DNA of 54,522 bases, from NCBI RefSeq assembly GCF_947494015.1, contig NZ_CANLTL010000020.1:1-54522 (forward strand), in the 5' to 3' direction. A model generated the notes under the pieces. That model searched no databases. It was not told the DNA's origin and saw only the letters and a program-made list of their open reading frames with translations. Source of the DNA: an uncultured Cellulomonas sp. (GTDB lineage: Bacteria > Actinomycetota > Actinomycetes > Actinomycetales > Cellulomonadaceae). Positions 40,038 through 48,863 of the stretch are shown one piece after another. A program made the translations under genes and the position numbers. Position 1 is the stretch's first letter, and each line of letters opens with the position of its first letter.

Positions 40038-40990
40038 TGCGCGCGGCAGTTGTGATCACGACCGTGGTGCTCCTGCTGTTCGGCGCCACCACGGCCGCGG
40101 CCGCGCCAATCACGTGCCCCCCCGGTACCTCATACAGCTACGGGTCCTGTCGCATCAGCGTCACCCATCCAGGAGGTGACGGGCCGACAACGCCCGTCTC
40201 GAACCCCGGCGGCGGGGGCGGAGGCGGGGGCGGCGAGCCGGCGACGTGCTCACTCCGAGGAGCAACGATCCCGTGCACTACCGAGTTCGGGTACTGGGAC
40301 AGTGGTCGCAGCTGCTACATGAAGGTGTCCGATCCGCAGCCGCCTGCCACCGACCCGTTGTGGGACGGCCGAGACGGCGGTGTCATCGTCACGTGCACAG
40401 TCCCTGCCGCCGACGGCTTCTTCGACAGCCCCGGCCTGGTCGTGAACTTCTGGGCGGCCAGTCCGCCCGGGGGGGGACCTACACCCCGCGAGGTGGCAGA
40501 CATGGCAGTCGCAGAGATGGGCTTCGAGGCAGGACAGATCGGCATCACCCCGCCGCCTGGCCCGGACTCCATGGGCATCCTCGGTCTACCCACGTGGCTG
40601 TGGGTCGCCAACCCGGACGAGAACACCACCGGACCGATCACCCGATCGGCATCCGCCGGCGGGGTAACGGTGACCGCCACGGGCACGCTGGACAGCATCG
40701 TCTGGGCCATGGGTGACGGTCACTCGGTGACGTGCAGCGGGGCGCGGGCCGTCGGCACGCCGTACGAGGTTCGGTACGCCGACCAGCCCTCCCCGACCTG
40801 CGGGCACCGGTACACCCGCACCTCCGCCGGGCAGCCGCGGGAGGCCTACACGGTCACCGCGACGTCGTACTGGACTGTCGAGTGGGCCGGTGGCGGGCAG
40901 ACCGGAACGATCGACTTGAACTTCTCCCGGTCCATCCAGCACCGCGTCGGTGAACTCCAGGTGATCATCACCGACGCGACCGGCAGCTGA
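40037..40990 (+). CDS. Secreted Cys-containing protein of the Tad operon
   Basis: This protein of 317 residues has a Sec signal peptide (about 1-23, ending TTAAAA), several cysteines, a Gly-rich segment near residue 55-65 and a long beta-rich ectodomain with an MGDGHSVTCSGA and CGHRYTRTSAG region near 235-260, of the type found in actinobacterial secreted proteins near Tad clusters. ATG at 40037 shares one base with the previous stop; a GTG at 40031 is also possible. It may be displayed or secreted through the pilus system. A 50-base degenerate copy of part of this gene is found at about 42213. Confidence 0.78.
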   Translation: MRAAVVITTVVLLLFGATTAAAAPITCPPGTSYSYGSCRISVTHPGGDGPTTPVSNPGGGGGGGGGEPATCSLRGATIPCTTEFGYWDSGRSCYMKVSDPQPPATDPLWDGRDGGVIVTCTVPAADGFFDSPGLVVNFWAASPPGGGPTPREVADMAVAEMGFEAGQIGITPPPGPDSMGILGLPTWLWVANPDENTTGPITRSASAGGVTVTATGTLDSIVWAMGDGHSVTCSGARAVGTPYEVRYADQPSPTCGHRYTRTSAGQPREAYTVTATSYWTVEWAGGGQTGTIDLNFSRSIQHRVGELQVIITDATGS

Positions 40991-41112
40991 TGAGCGAGTC
41001 CGCGCTCGAGCGTGAGCTCACTGCTCACCTCGAGCTGCACGAAGCCGTCTGCCGCGTTGAGGAAGAGGACGCCCCACCGCCCGAAGGCACAGATGGCGAG
41101 AAGGAGGACTGA
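40990..41112 (+). CDS. Very small acidic protein, 40 aa
   Basis: An open frame of 40 codons starts with ATG at 40990, overlapping the stop of the secreted-protein gene by one base (TGATG), and ends at TGA 41112. The peptide is highly acidic and helical (SESALERELTAHLELHEAV, then EEEDAPPPEG) with no membrane segment. The tight coupling and consistent codon use in third-position GC support a real gene; its size makes this provisional. No family known. Confidence 0.5.
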   Translation: MSESALERELTAHLELHEAVCRVEEEDAPPPEGTDGEKED

Positions 41113-41272
41113 CGTCCCGACGCTGGGCGTGCCGATCTGGGGGGCAGAGGTCGGGATCAACTCCGGGCGAGATGGTGAGGTTTCCACCGCCGTGTCGGCA
41201 TGCTGCGCCCCCGCTGGGGGTCGCTGTGCACAGCTTCGCGCTCCTGATGTCGGCGCCTGTCACCATCAGGAC

Positions 41273-41461
41273 ATGACAGTCGACACGGAGCGTGGATCAC
41301 CCTTCGACGCCTATGGCTTCGACTACAGCGGAAACCGCTACGACCTCGGGGTGAACTTGTTCTCTACGCCTGCCGATGTCTCTTGGGCACAGGAGGACGA
41401 TGCCCCCAGGACCGCAGCCGATGCGTCACCTCCCGCAAGGCGCTCACGAGACCTCTCGTGA
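41273..41461 (+). CDS. Small hypothetical protein, 62 aa
   Basis: A 62-residue acidic protein begins at ATG 41273 with AGGA just upstream and ends with a stop that overlaps the GTG start of the following gene by four bases. It has aromatic-rich segments FDAYGFDYSGNRYDLGVNL and no membrane part. The overlap with the next gene is the main support. Function unknown. The 160 bases before it (41113-41272) hold nothing recognised and may contain its promoter. Confidence 0.5.
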   Translation: MTVDTERGSPFDAYGFDYSGNRYDLGVNLFSTPADVSWAQEDDAPRTAADASPPARRSRDLS

Positions 41462-42192
41462 GCGCGACACCGCCGCCTCATCCGCCCGCCGTTCTTGGAC
41501 CGTCTGCGCCTGTCTACCGGCTGGTAAGCGAGACATCCGTCCTCGACTGGATCACGCTCGTTACGAACGTCGTCATCGCGCTCGCAACGGTGGGGGCGCT
41601 CGTATGGGCGGTTGCGTCGGCGCTTCGAGCGTGGCGCGACGCCTCCCGTGAGCGCGAGGAGAGACTCGCCTTCGATCAGCGCCAGCAGGCGTCCCGGATC
41701 ACCGCCTGGGAGCGTCAGTGGGTGCAGGGGCCAGGAGGCGAGCCTGTCAGTCTGCTGGCGGCTCCGTTCATGAACGAGGACGACGCCGTGGTCGAGCGCC
41801 GCTTCGTCTTCGTGCACAACGCGAGCGATGCCCCCGTCTACGACATGGCGGTCTACTACGTGGACCCCGGTCGACCGTACGAGCGGCTGGAGACCACCTG
41901 GCGGCACGCGGTACTGCCCCCCTCCGTCGAACCCAGGAGATATGAGGTGCCGCTCGTGCCCAACTGCGGGGCGCTCTCGGAGGACGTGGTGCTGCGTGTC
42001 GTGTTCCGAGACAGCGACTCGCGCTACTGGGAACGGGACGACTTGGGAGTCCTGCACCGCCGCGAGGATCTCGAACGGCTCACACCAGAGCAGCACCAGC
42101 GACGGCGCATGATGGAGGACGAGGAGACGGACGGGGTGACATGGGACCCGGTACCGGGCGACCCTGACTACGACCCCACCTTGACGAGCTGA
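41458..42192 (+). CDS. Membrane-anchored hypothetical protein
   Basis: The 244-residue protein has one membrane segment near the N-terminus (about 28-50: VTNVVIALATVGALVWAV), then a basic coiled-coil-like region (50-75) and a beta-rich soluble domain (80-200) with FVFVHNASDAPVYDMAVYY, resembling small Ig-like domains seen in actinobacterial stress- or defence-linked proteins. The GTG at 41458 overlaps the preceding small gene; the longer frame to 41383 has no ribosome site. No family recognised; the small upstream gene is likely its partner. Confidence 0.7.
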   Translation: MSATPPPHPPAVLGPSAPVYRLVSETSVLDWITLVTNVVIALATVGALVWAVASALRAWRDASREREERLAFDQRQQASRITAWERQWVQGPGGEPVSLLAAPFMNEDDAVVERRFVFVHNASDAPVYDMAVYYVDPGRPYERLETTWRHAVLPPSVEPRRYEVPLVPNCGALSEDVVLRVVFRDSDSRYWERDDLGVLHRREDLERLTPEQHQRRRMMEDEETDGVTWDPVPGDPDYDPTLTS

Positions 42193-42212
42193 CGCGGCCG
42201 GCTTCGATGGCT

Positions 42213-42280
42213 CACTGCCATCGCACGCACGCTGTACCAGGTCCGGCACGCCGATCAGCCCTGCTCGACCTGGGCCGCAG
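42213..42280 (+). pseudogene. Degenerate fragment of the secreted-protein gene
   Basis: About 50 bases here resemble 40757-40800 of the secreted Tad-operon gene, with the same order (cag/gag, GTYCGG, ACGCCGA, CAGCCCT, CGACCTG). It no longer reads as an ORF. It suggests a duplication followed by decay. The rest of 42193-42350 holds nothing recognised. Confidence 0.45.
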
Positions 42281-42350
42281 TGGACGAGCATGAGGACGAT
42301 GTCCGAACCACGTCCTGAACTGCACGACCGCCGCCGCCACTCGACGACAC

Positions 42351-42911
42351 CTACGGCGCTGGCTGCGGTGCCCACGCGGTAAGCGGCCTGTCGGCAGGAA
42401 CGTACAAGGGGTGCAGGGGCTCACCGGTACGCGTGGTGCCCAGGCACATGGGCTCCTTGAGCAGGGGAGCGACCTGGGTTGACCGGGCGTTGAGCCGACC
42501 GTGGGAACCCCACGCTGCGATCGTCTTGCCGCCGGCCGTGGTCACGGCTCTGAGAACCTCGTCGTTGACGGGGCCGGTCGGGTTGTCGGCGGTACGCAGA
42601 GCTCTTGGGTCTGTGTGCCGGAACGCGAAGAGGTTGACGATGGTGAGCCCGACGAAGCCTGATCGCTTGGACCAGGCGATGCATCGGTCCAGGGTGGGCC
42701 GGCGGCGTTGCTCGGTGTCACCGGTGGCCGGGTTGAGCAGCACCCACACGGCCGTAGTCGAGGCATCCGGGTGTGCCCACCAGCGCGTGAACGCGTACCG
42801 GTAGACCATGTCGGGGGAGTACAGATACGCCTGCCAGGAGCCGTCGAAGTGCTTCCCGGTCTCCAGCAGCAGCTCGTGGCGTGCGGCGAGCGAGTCGAGC
42901 AGCTCGATCAT
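42351..42911 (-). CDS. DUF1643 family protein
   Basis: The 186-residue protein matches DUF1643: residues 25-60 carry YRYAFTRWW and VWVLLNPATGDTE, followed by RPTLDRCIAWSKRSGFVGL, VNLFAFRHTDPRAL and, near the end, the GTTRTGEPLHPLY segment. The family is of unknown function, soluble, and often encoded on plasmids, phages and islands next to restriction or nuclease genes. The ATG at 42911 overlaps the stop of the nuclease-like gene upstream on the same strand, so the two are coupled. A longer frame lies within that neighbour and is not used. Confidence 0.87.
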   Translation of the reverse strand: MIELLDSLAARHELLLETGKHFDGSWQAYLYSPDMVYRYAFTRWWAHPDASTTAVWVLLNPATGDTEQRRRPTLDRCIAWSKRSGFVGLTIVNLFAFRHTDPRALRTADNPTGPVNDEVLRAVTTAGGKTIAAWGSHGRLNARSTQVAPLLKEPMCLGTTRTGEPLHPLYVPADRPLTAWAPQPAP

Positions 42912-43267
42912 GTGGTGATGACCGCGTCGACGGTTCCGTCTTGCGCCACGACGTACACGTCGATGCGCAGGGATGCACGGACTGCTGCGGGCACCCGAAG
43001 TGCGTGGCTGCGGGCCTCGGTCGGCACGACGACGGCGTACCGAGCGCTGGGGTCGGATGTCATCGGCATCCTGCGCAGGAGCTGGCCGTACATCGTGTCG
43101 ACGTCCAGGCCGATCGCCGCGGTGCGGCCCTTGGCCTCGGCGTACAGGGTCTCCTCGGCGCGTCGCGCGACGACGTCGCAGAAGTCGACCTCCGTGCTGA
43201 CGTCCCAGCCATGGTCGGTCAGCCATGCACAGAACGACTGGACGACGCGTGCCTCGTCGCCTCTCAT
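42908..43267 (-). CDS. PD-(D/E)xK nuclease-like protein
   Basis: This 119-residue protein looks like a small nuclease-fold protein: an N-terminal helix (RVVQSFCAWLTDHGWDV), then EVDFCDVVARR with Asp, and LYAEAKGR, an ExK pair, about 13 residues later, followed by YGQLLRRM and a VVVPTE strand. This is the order of PD-(D/E)xK enzymes. The ATG at 43267 has GAGG six bases upstream; the longer frame to 43381 lacks support. It is coupled with the DUF1643 gene. A role in defence or DNA processing is inference. Confidence 0.65.
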   Translation of the reverse strand: MRGDEARVVQSFCAWLTDHGWDVSTEVDFCDVVARRAEETLYAEAKGRTAAIGLDVDTMYGQLLRRMPMTSDPSARYAVVVPTEARSHALRVPAAVRASLRIDVYVVAQDGTVDAVITT

Positions 43268-43510
43268 GCCAACCTCGGGGCGCTGATCCGCGACGCACTC
43301 ATGGACTGATGCTGCCAGGTGGCGGGACACTGCGACCCGCTGGGCGTGACGGTGATCTACCCAGCCGCATGAGTACATCACCGAGACCTGGGTCGCAGCA
43401 CTGGGTGGCCCATAACCCGTAACCGTCGTCGATCTTGAATCCCGGCAACCACAGTGCCGCGGCCCGCACGAAAATCAACGCCCTGGCGACATGGCAGCCG
43501 TGAGGGGTAG

Positions 43511-46219
43511 TCAGCTCAGAGTTGTGAGGTGGTCCTTGAGGTCGTTGGCGTCGTAGGCGATGTGGTGACTCCAGCTGCCAAGTCCGCCCCATGTATTCAC
43601 GGCGGCGACCCACCGTCGGGCAGCAGTGGCCTTGGCGTCGTCCTTCTCGTCCGCCTCACCCTTGCCCTCGAGGAGCAGGTGGGTCCCGTCGGTGAGCCGG
43701 ACGACGAAGTCGGGCCGGTAGCGGTGGCTGACGCCGAAGTAGAGGTAGGGGATCTCCAGGAACAGGCGGTGGTTCTTGACCCACCCCTGGACTGCTGCGT
43801 GCTCGTCGAGCACGGCGCAGATCTTGCGCTCGAGCCCGGAGTCGACCACGGCGTGCGAGAGGTGGCTCTTGGTCGTGGGGACGCACTTGTCGGTGGGGGA
43901 GTTGAAGTTGACCGCGTCGGTGGAGCCGATGGGCTGGTACTCGTCCAGGGCGGGAAGGAACCGCTCGGGGCCCTGGCCGGCGCGCAGCGCGGCGCCGATG
44001 CGCTCACGCAGGACGGTCAGGTAGCGCAGGTTGCAGATCTCCCGGGGATCGACGTTCCCGACGTAGTCGACCTTCCCGCCCTCGGCGATCGGGCGGATCA
44101 CCTGCTCAGCCACCTGCAGCGCCTGGGGGAACAGCCAGGGGCGGTTGTAGGGGGCGACCAGGCCGGCCGCGACGCGGTACCGCAGCCGCTGCAGGCGGAA
44201 GTTGCGGTAGGCGCGTTCGCGGTCCTGGACGGCACCGCCCATGCCTCCGCGGGGGTTGCCGAGGTCGAACTCGACCCAGGTGTCTGTGGGGTCGACGCGC
44301 GCGGTGACCCGTACGGGTTCGATCGCGTCGAGGTCGACGTCGAGGGTGTCCTGGATGTCGGGGACGATCTGAACCAGCCGCGGGAACTTGATGCGCAGGT
44401 CGTTGCGCTCGGCGACCGTGTGCACATTGGTGTAGGCGGGGGGCGGGCTGGGCTTGCCGGTCCCGCCCTTGGCGATGGGCAGCAGTTGGAACGGCACGCC
44501 GTAGACGTCGACGTACTCCGGCTGGGATAGGTCGGAGTAGTCCGAGCGGCGCAGCCCGCGGCCCACCACCTGCTCACAGAGCAGCTGGGACTGGAAGGCA
44601 CGCAGGCCGAGGATCTGGGTGACGTTTCGGGCGTCCCAGCCCTCGGAGAGCATCGCGACGGAGACGAGGCAGCGGATCTGTTCGCCGGCCTTGCCAGGCT
44701 TGCCGACGGTGGCCACGAGCTCGCGCAGCTGCTGCGCCTCACCGCTGGTGCCGGCCTCAGCGGTCGCCAGCGCGTCGGAGTCGATGCGGATGGTCACCGG
44801 GGGCCGCGCGGGGAGGTTGACGAGCTCGTCGGAGGCCTCGCCGAGGTCGGCGATGTGCCGCTCGAGCAGGCGGGCGGTGTTCGTGTCGTGGCAGATGATC
44901 ACCATCGCCGGCGGGATGGTGCGCCCGTTCTCCCGCCAGGTCTCGTGAGTGGCCTCCCAGGCGCCGGCCAGTTGCTTGAGCGGGCCGTCGGCCTCGGCGA
45001 GGTAGTCGGTGAGCGGGTGAGAGTCGCGGTCGGTCTCGGTGCGCCTGGGCAGGGACTTCTTGATGTGTGCCCACAGGTTGCGGTACTTCGGGATCGCCTC
45101 GCCGGTGTTGTCCTCGGTCGGTGTGCGGGGGATCTTCACCAAGCCGGCCTCGATGGCGTCGACGAGCCCGAAGTCAGACACGACCCACTCGAAGGGCGCG
45201 AACGCACGGTCCTTGAACATGCCTGGGTACATCGGGGTCGCTGACGCGTCGACGCACACGGTGATGCCGCGGGCGTTGTCGATCCGCTCGAGTCCGTCGA
45301 TCCACACGGTGGCCTCACGGGCCTCGTCGGCGTCGACCTTGGACAGCTCAACGCCGGCGGGGAAGCGGTAGGCGTGGTGGGCCTCGTCGTTGAGGACCAT
45401 GACCTTGCCGGTCGTGCGCAGCCCGGTGAGCACGCGCCGGCAGAAGGCGGTGTCGGACTCGCGGCCGCGGCGCACGACGGAGCGCTTGGGGTCTTCCTTC
45501 GGGGCAAGTTGGTGCCAGTTGGCGACCTGCACGTGGAGTTGACCCAGGAGCGTGGAGAACTTCGGCGGGACGAGGTGGAAGTCCGCGTAGAGGGACTCCG
45601 GGTGCTTGGGGTCCAGACCGCCGGCGCCGGAGAGGCGGTCCTTGACGGTCAGGTTCGGTGCGACGACGAGGAACTGGTCGGTGAAGCGCTCGTCGCGGCG
45701 GCGCAGCAGCCGGTTGAACCCGCACCAGGCGATGAGCATCGACATCACCAGGGTCTTGCCGCCGCCGGTGGCGATCTTCACCGCCCAGCGCCGGTATGCC
45801 TCCCCGGATGCGGGCACGTCGATGCCCACGGTGAGCTCGGCGGGTGCTTCGGCGAGGAACGCGACGGTCTCGACCGCTTCCTGCTGGCAGAAGAACGGCC
45901 GACGGCCGATCGCCTGACGTTCGGGATCGAACCAGAACGCGAACAGGTCGCGGGTCACGCTCGTCGCGCCGGAGTAGCCGCCTTGGCGCCACGTGCGGAC
46001 GCGGCCGCGCAGATCGTTGACGAGGTCCAGGGAGATGAGGTCGTCAGTGATGCGCAGCTGCCCGTCAGGGGACGCCGCCAGGTAGCCGGCGGTGCGCCGG
46101 CCCTCGCGCTTTTGCGGGGTGAGGTCGCCGAAGTGCCAGTAGTGGGTGGGCTCGGCGAACGGGTCGTTGATGATCGGGTTGGCGTCGATCACGATGCCTG
46201 GGGTGACGGTCGTGCTCAT
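43511..46219 (-). CDS. res: Type III restriction-modification helicase/nuclease subunit (Res)
   Basis: The 902-residue protein has a DEAD-like SF2 helicase core: Walker A ATGGGKT (about 150-156), DEAH box NDEAHHAY (about 275-282), SATP (about 325) and QVVGRGLRR (about 549-557), and a C-terminal PD-(D/E)xK nuclease: RPDFVV (about 833-838) and LEGKGE (about 847-852). This is the Res subunit of type III R-M systems, which move on DNA and cut at a distance from unmethylated sites. The ATG at 46219 overlaps the Mod stop (ATGA). A longer frame to 46393 runs inside the mod gene and is not used. All key motifs are intact. The 240 bases between this gene and 43267 hold no feature I recognise. Confidence 0.9.
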   Translation of the reverse strand: MSTTVTPGIVIDANPIINDPFAEPTHYWHFGDLTPQKREGRRTAGYLAASPDGQLRITDDLISLDLVNDLRGRVRTWRQGGYSGATSVTRDLFAFWFDPERQAIGRRPFFCQQEAVETVAFLAEAPAELTVGIDVPASGEAYRRWAVKIATGGGKTLVMSMLIAWCGFNRLLRRRDERFTDQFLVVAPNLTVKDRLSGAGGLDPKHPESLYADFHLVPPKFSTLLGQLHVQVANWHQLAPKEDPKRSVVRRGRESDTAFCRRVLTGLRTTGKVMVLNDEAHHAYRFPAGVELSKVDADEAREATVWIDGLERIDNARGITVCVDASATPMYPGMFKDRAFAPFEWVVSDFGLVDAIEAGLVKIPRTPTEDNTGEAIPKYRNLWAHIKKSLPRRTETDRDSHPLTDYLAEADGPLKQLAGAWEATHETWRENGRTIPPAMVIICHDTNTARLLERHIADLGEASDELVNLPARPPVTIRIDSDALATAEAGTSGEAQQLRELVATVGKPGKAGEQIRCLVSVAMLSEGWDARNVTQILGLRAFQSQLLCEQVVGRGLRRSDYSDLSQPEYVDVYGVPFQLLPIAKGGTGKPSPPPAYTNVHTVAERNDLRIKFPRLVQIVPDIQDTLDVDLDAIEPVRVTARVDPTDTWVEFDLGNPRGGMGGAVQDRERAYRNFRLQRLRYRVAAGLVAPYNRPWLFPQALQVAEQVIRPIAEGGKVDYVGNVDPREICNLRYLTVLRERIGAALRAGQGPERFLPALDEYQPIGSTDAVNFNSPTDKCVPTTKSHLSHAVVDSGLERKICAVLDEHAAVQGWVKNHRLFLEIPYLYFGVSHRYRPDFVVRLTDGTHLLLEGKGEADEKDDAKATAARRWVAAVNTWGGLGSWSHHIAYDANDLKDHLTTLS

Positions 46220-48711
46220 GCCCGCGCCGCGACGTCGCTGACGAACTCGGCGGCGTTGCCGTCTTGAGCGATCACCCGCACCGCGATGCGGGCGTGCTCG
46301 CCGACATCGAAGGGCAGGGAGTCCCAGCCGTGGAGCTGGTCGATGAGCTCGAAGTCGACGGTTCCGCGCAGGGTCTGCTGGATCTTCTTCCACCCGTCGC
46401 TGACGGGGAAGAACGCCTGGCTGACGCGGAAAACCATGCCGTCGTAGTCCTCGTCGAGGAACCAGGCCTGCACGCCGGCCTTGCCGTAGGAGGTCACCTC
46501 GCCGGTCGCGGCGTCGAACGCGTCGACGCCGTTGACGGTCACCCGCACGGCGTCGTCGTCGTGGACCACGTCGACGTCGGGGGAGGCGTACAGCCGAAAC
46601 GTCTGGGACGAGGTGGTGTTCTTCAGCAGGTCGCCCACGAGGAGGTCCGGATTGGCCAGGAGCAGGGCGACGTCGGTGCCGCCGACCTTGCCGGTGCCCA
46701 GCCGGTCCTGAGCGTCGGCGGCGACTGCGAACCCGGCGAACACCACAAGGTCGTAGCCGATCGCCTCGCGGAGCGCGTCGGAGACCTGGGCCATCGTGAC
46801 TGCGCCGAATTTCGGGCCTAGGGAGATGCCGACGCGGCCCTTGCGGCCGTCGAAGTCGGCCAGCGCCGAGGCTTGGATTGCGCCGGCGGACTCCAGGCGC
46901 TCGAGTTGCTCGAGCTTGAGGGGCTTCGCGCCCGGCCGCGGCACGCCCTGCGATTGCAGGGCGCTCAGCAGGACGTCGACGTGGTCGGCGGTGGCGTCAT
47001 GCTCGACCCGCTCGGGGAGCGACGGCGCTGGGTCGACCGGGTTGACGGCGTACCGCGAGAGCGCCTCGACGGTGAATGGGCCGGAGACGCGCACCGTCTT
47101 CGGGACAATGATTGGCGCGTCCCAGAGGGTGACCTTCTCGGGCTCCTCGCCACGTGCGATCGAACGGAGCGTGACGCGCGAGAGCGTGCGGTGTTCAAGG
47201 CCTCCGTCGATCCCGCGCTGCAAATCGCGGAGCTTGTAGTAGTCGAACTTCGCGGTCAGCAGCCGCTCGCGCGCGATCGCCAGGGCAACCCGAGAGGTGT
47301 CGATCGTGATCCAGCGGCGCCCGAGCCGTTCGGCCACGTACGCCGTCGTGCCCGATCCGCATGTGGGATCGACAACCAGGTCCCCTGGGTCGGTCGTCAT
47401 GGCGATACAGCGTTCGATCACTGTGGGATTGGTCTGGACGACGTATCGCTTCTCCGCCCCGAAGCCACTCTGGATGGTGTCGTCCCAGACGTTGCTAACT
47501 GGCAGCGCGTCGAAGTCGTCGTAGTACCGGACGTAGGAGAGCGTGCGACCGGTCGCCACCAGGCGCCCTGCCGCGCGCAGGCGCTCCATGCCGGCCTCGT
47601 TCGTCTTCCAGTAGCCGCGGCCCGGCAGGAACTGCTGGCCATCGACTGTGACCGGGAATCGCGCAGTACCGGAGCTCTGGGAAGTCAGGTTGTCGACGCG
47701 CCACCGCCGAGCGCCTTCAGGGATCGGCTCGGCCCCTCGCCGCTCCCCCTGGGTCATCGGCCGTCGCGTACCGTCCGCGAGTTCGAGGAAGCGGTAGTTA
47801 AGGTCGGCCGACTTACCCTCGGCCTTCGCTAGGTAGAGCGGTCGGAACTTGTAGGACGCGCGGTCCTTGGCGTACCACGCGATGTAGTTGGCCGTTGCCG
47901 GCAGGGTCGTGAGCTCGCCCGGAGATCCGGCGCCACTGGTGGTCTTGAAGGTGATTTGGCTGACGAAGTTCTCGGCGCCGAAGATCTCATCAAGCAGGAC
48001 CCGGACGCGGTGGATGTTCTCCTCGCCGATCTGGACGAAGATCGACCCGCTATCGGTGAGGAGCTCGTGCGCGACCTGGAACCGGTCGCGCAAGTAGGTC
48101 AGGTAAGAATGGGTGCCGAGTTCCCAGGTGTCCCGGTAGGCCTGGATCATCTCCGGCTCACGGGTGAGGGACTCGTCCTTGCCGTCACGGACGTTGCGGT
48201 CGCTGATGTTGGGCTGAAAGTTCGACTGGTACTTGATGCCGTAGGGCGGGTCGATGAAAACGCACTGGACCTTGCCGGCGAGACGCTCACGCTCGAGCAG
48301 GCTGGTCATGACGATGAGGGAGTCGCCGAGAACCATGCGGTTCGACCAGTCCAGGTCGTGCTGGTAGAACTCCACGGCCGCCGCAGGGTCGAGGACGTCG
48401 AGGTCGAACAGCGGCTGCTGCAGGCGCTGGCGCCTGACCGAACCGATGATCTTCTGCGCCGAGAGCTCCTCATGGACGTGCACCGACGGGGCGGGCACGT
48501 CGACCGTGCTGCGCTCAACCTTGCCGGCCCAGTGCAGCTGCGGGTCCAAGTGGGGGTCGTAGGCAAGGGTCTTCACGGGGGTGGGCTCACGGTCGAGGTG
48601 CGCAAGACCGCTGGGCGGATTGTTGCTGCGCTTGGCCAGCGAGTGCTCGTAGTCCGCAACGGGAACCTCTCGGTTCGCTGCTGCCCCGCCCCTTGCGCTC
48701 TGTGATGCCAC
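46216..48711 (-). CDS. mod: Type III DNA-methyltransferase (Mod)
   Basis: The 831-residue protein is a beta-class N6-adenine/N4-cytosine methyltransferase: DPPYGIKYQS (about 153-162) precedes the AdoMet motif DPTCGSGTT (about 448-456). The long central insert between them would read the DNA target. As the Mod subunit it modifies host DNA and gives the Res subunit its specificity. The true start is uncertain. The GTG at 48711 gives the first sensible start; there is no ribosome site, but TACAGT ends seven bases upstream (48724-48719) and could be the -10 box of a leaderless transcript. The frame is open further upstream to 48846, with basic low-complexity sequence that is probably not coding. 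Confidence 0.85.
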   Translation of the reverse strand: MASQSARGGAAANREVPVADYEHSLAKRSNNPPSGLAHLDREPTPVKTLAYDPHLDPQLHWAGKVERSTVDVPAPSVHVHEELSAQKIIGSVRRQRLQQPLFDLDVLDPAAAVEFYQHDLDWSNRMVLGDSLIVMTSLLERERLAGKVQCVFIDPPYGIKYQSNFQPNISDRNVRDGKDESLTREPEMIQAYRDTWELGTHSYLTYLRDRFQVAHELLTDSGSIFVQIGEENIHRVRVLLDEIFGAENFVSQITFKTTSGAGSPGELTTLPATANYIAWYAKDRASYKFRPLYLAKAEGKSADLNYRFLELADGTRRPMTQGERRGAEPIPEGARRWRVDNLTSQSSGTARFPVTVDGQQFLPGRGYWKTNEAGMERLRAAGRLVATGRTLSYVRYYDDFDALPVSNVWDDTIQSGFGAEKRYVVQTNPTVIERCIAMTTDPGDLVVDPTCGSGTTAYVAERLGRRWITIDTSRVALAIARERLLTAKFDYYKLRDLQRGIDGGLEHRTLSRVTLRSIARGEEPEKVTLWDAPIIVPKTVRVSGPFTVEALSRYAVNPVDPAPSLPERVEHDATADHVDVLLSALQSQGVPRPGAKPLKLEQLERLESAGAIQASALADFDGRKGRVGISLGPKFGAVTMAQVSDALREAIGYDLVVFAGFAVAADAQDRLGTGKVGGTDVALLLANPDLLVGDLLKNTTSSQTFRLYASPDVDVVHDDDAVRVTVNGVDAFDAATGEVTSYGKAGVQAWFLDEDYDGMVFRVSQAFFPVSDGWKKIQQTLRGTVDFELIDQLHGWDSLPFDVGEHARIAVRVIAQDGNAAEFVSDVAARA

Positions 48712-48863
48712 GGTCGCGACTGTAAGGCCAAAGCAGTGACGGTCGGCGGGGCGGGAGGTTCTTCGACGTGGGCTTGCCGATGTCTGTCGTGGTTCAAGAC
48801 CCCGCCGGTCACCCGTCCCTGACCCGCGGCGCACCTTCTCCTCCATGACGGAGGGACTGGTGG

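Noticed and set aside
41338-42375. 345-codon minus-strand frame over the membrane protein at 41.5-42.2 kb
   Set aside because: Antisense shadow; useful only because part of it repeats the antisense reading of the secreted gene and so revealed the degenerate duplicate.
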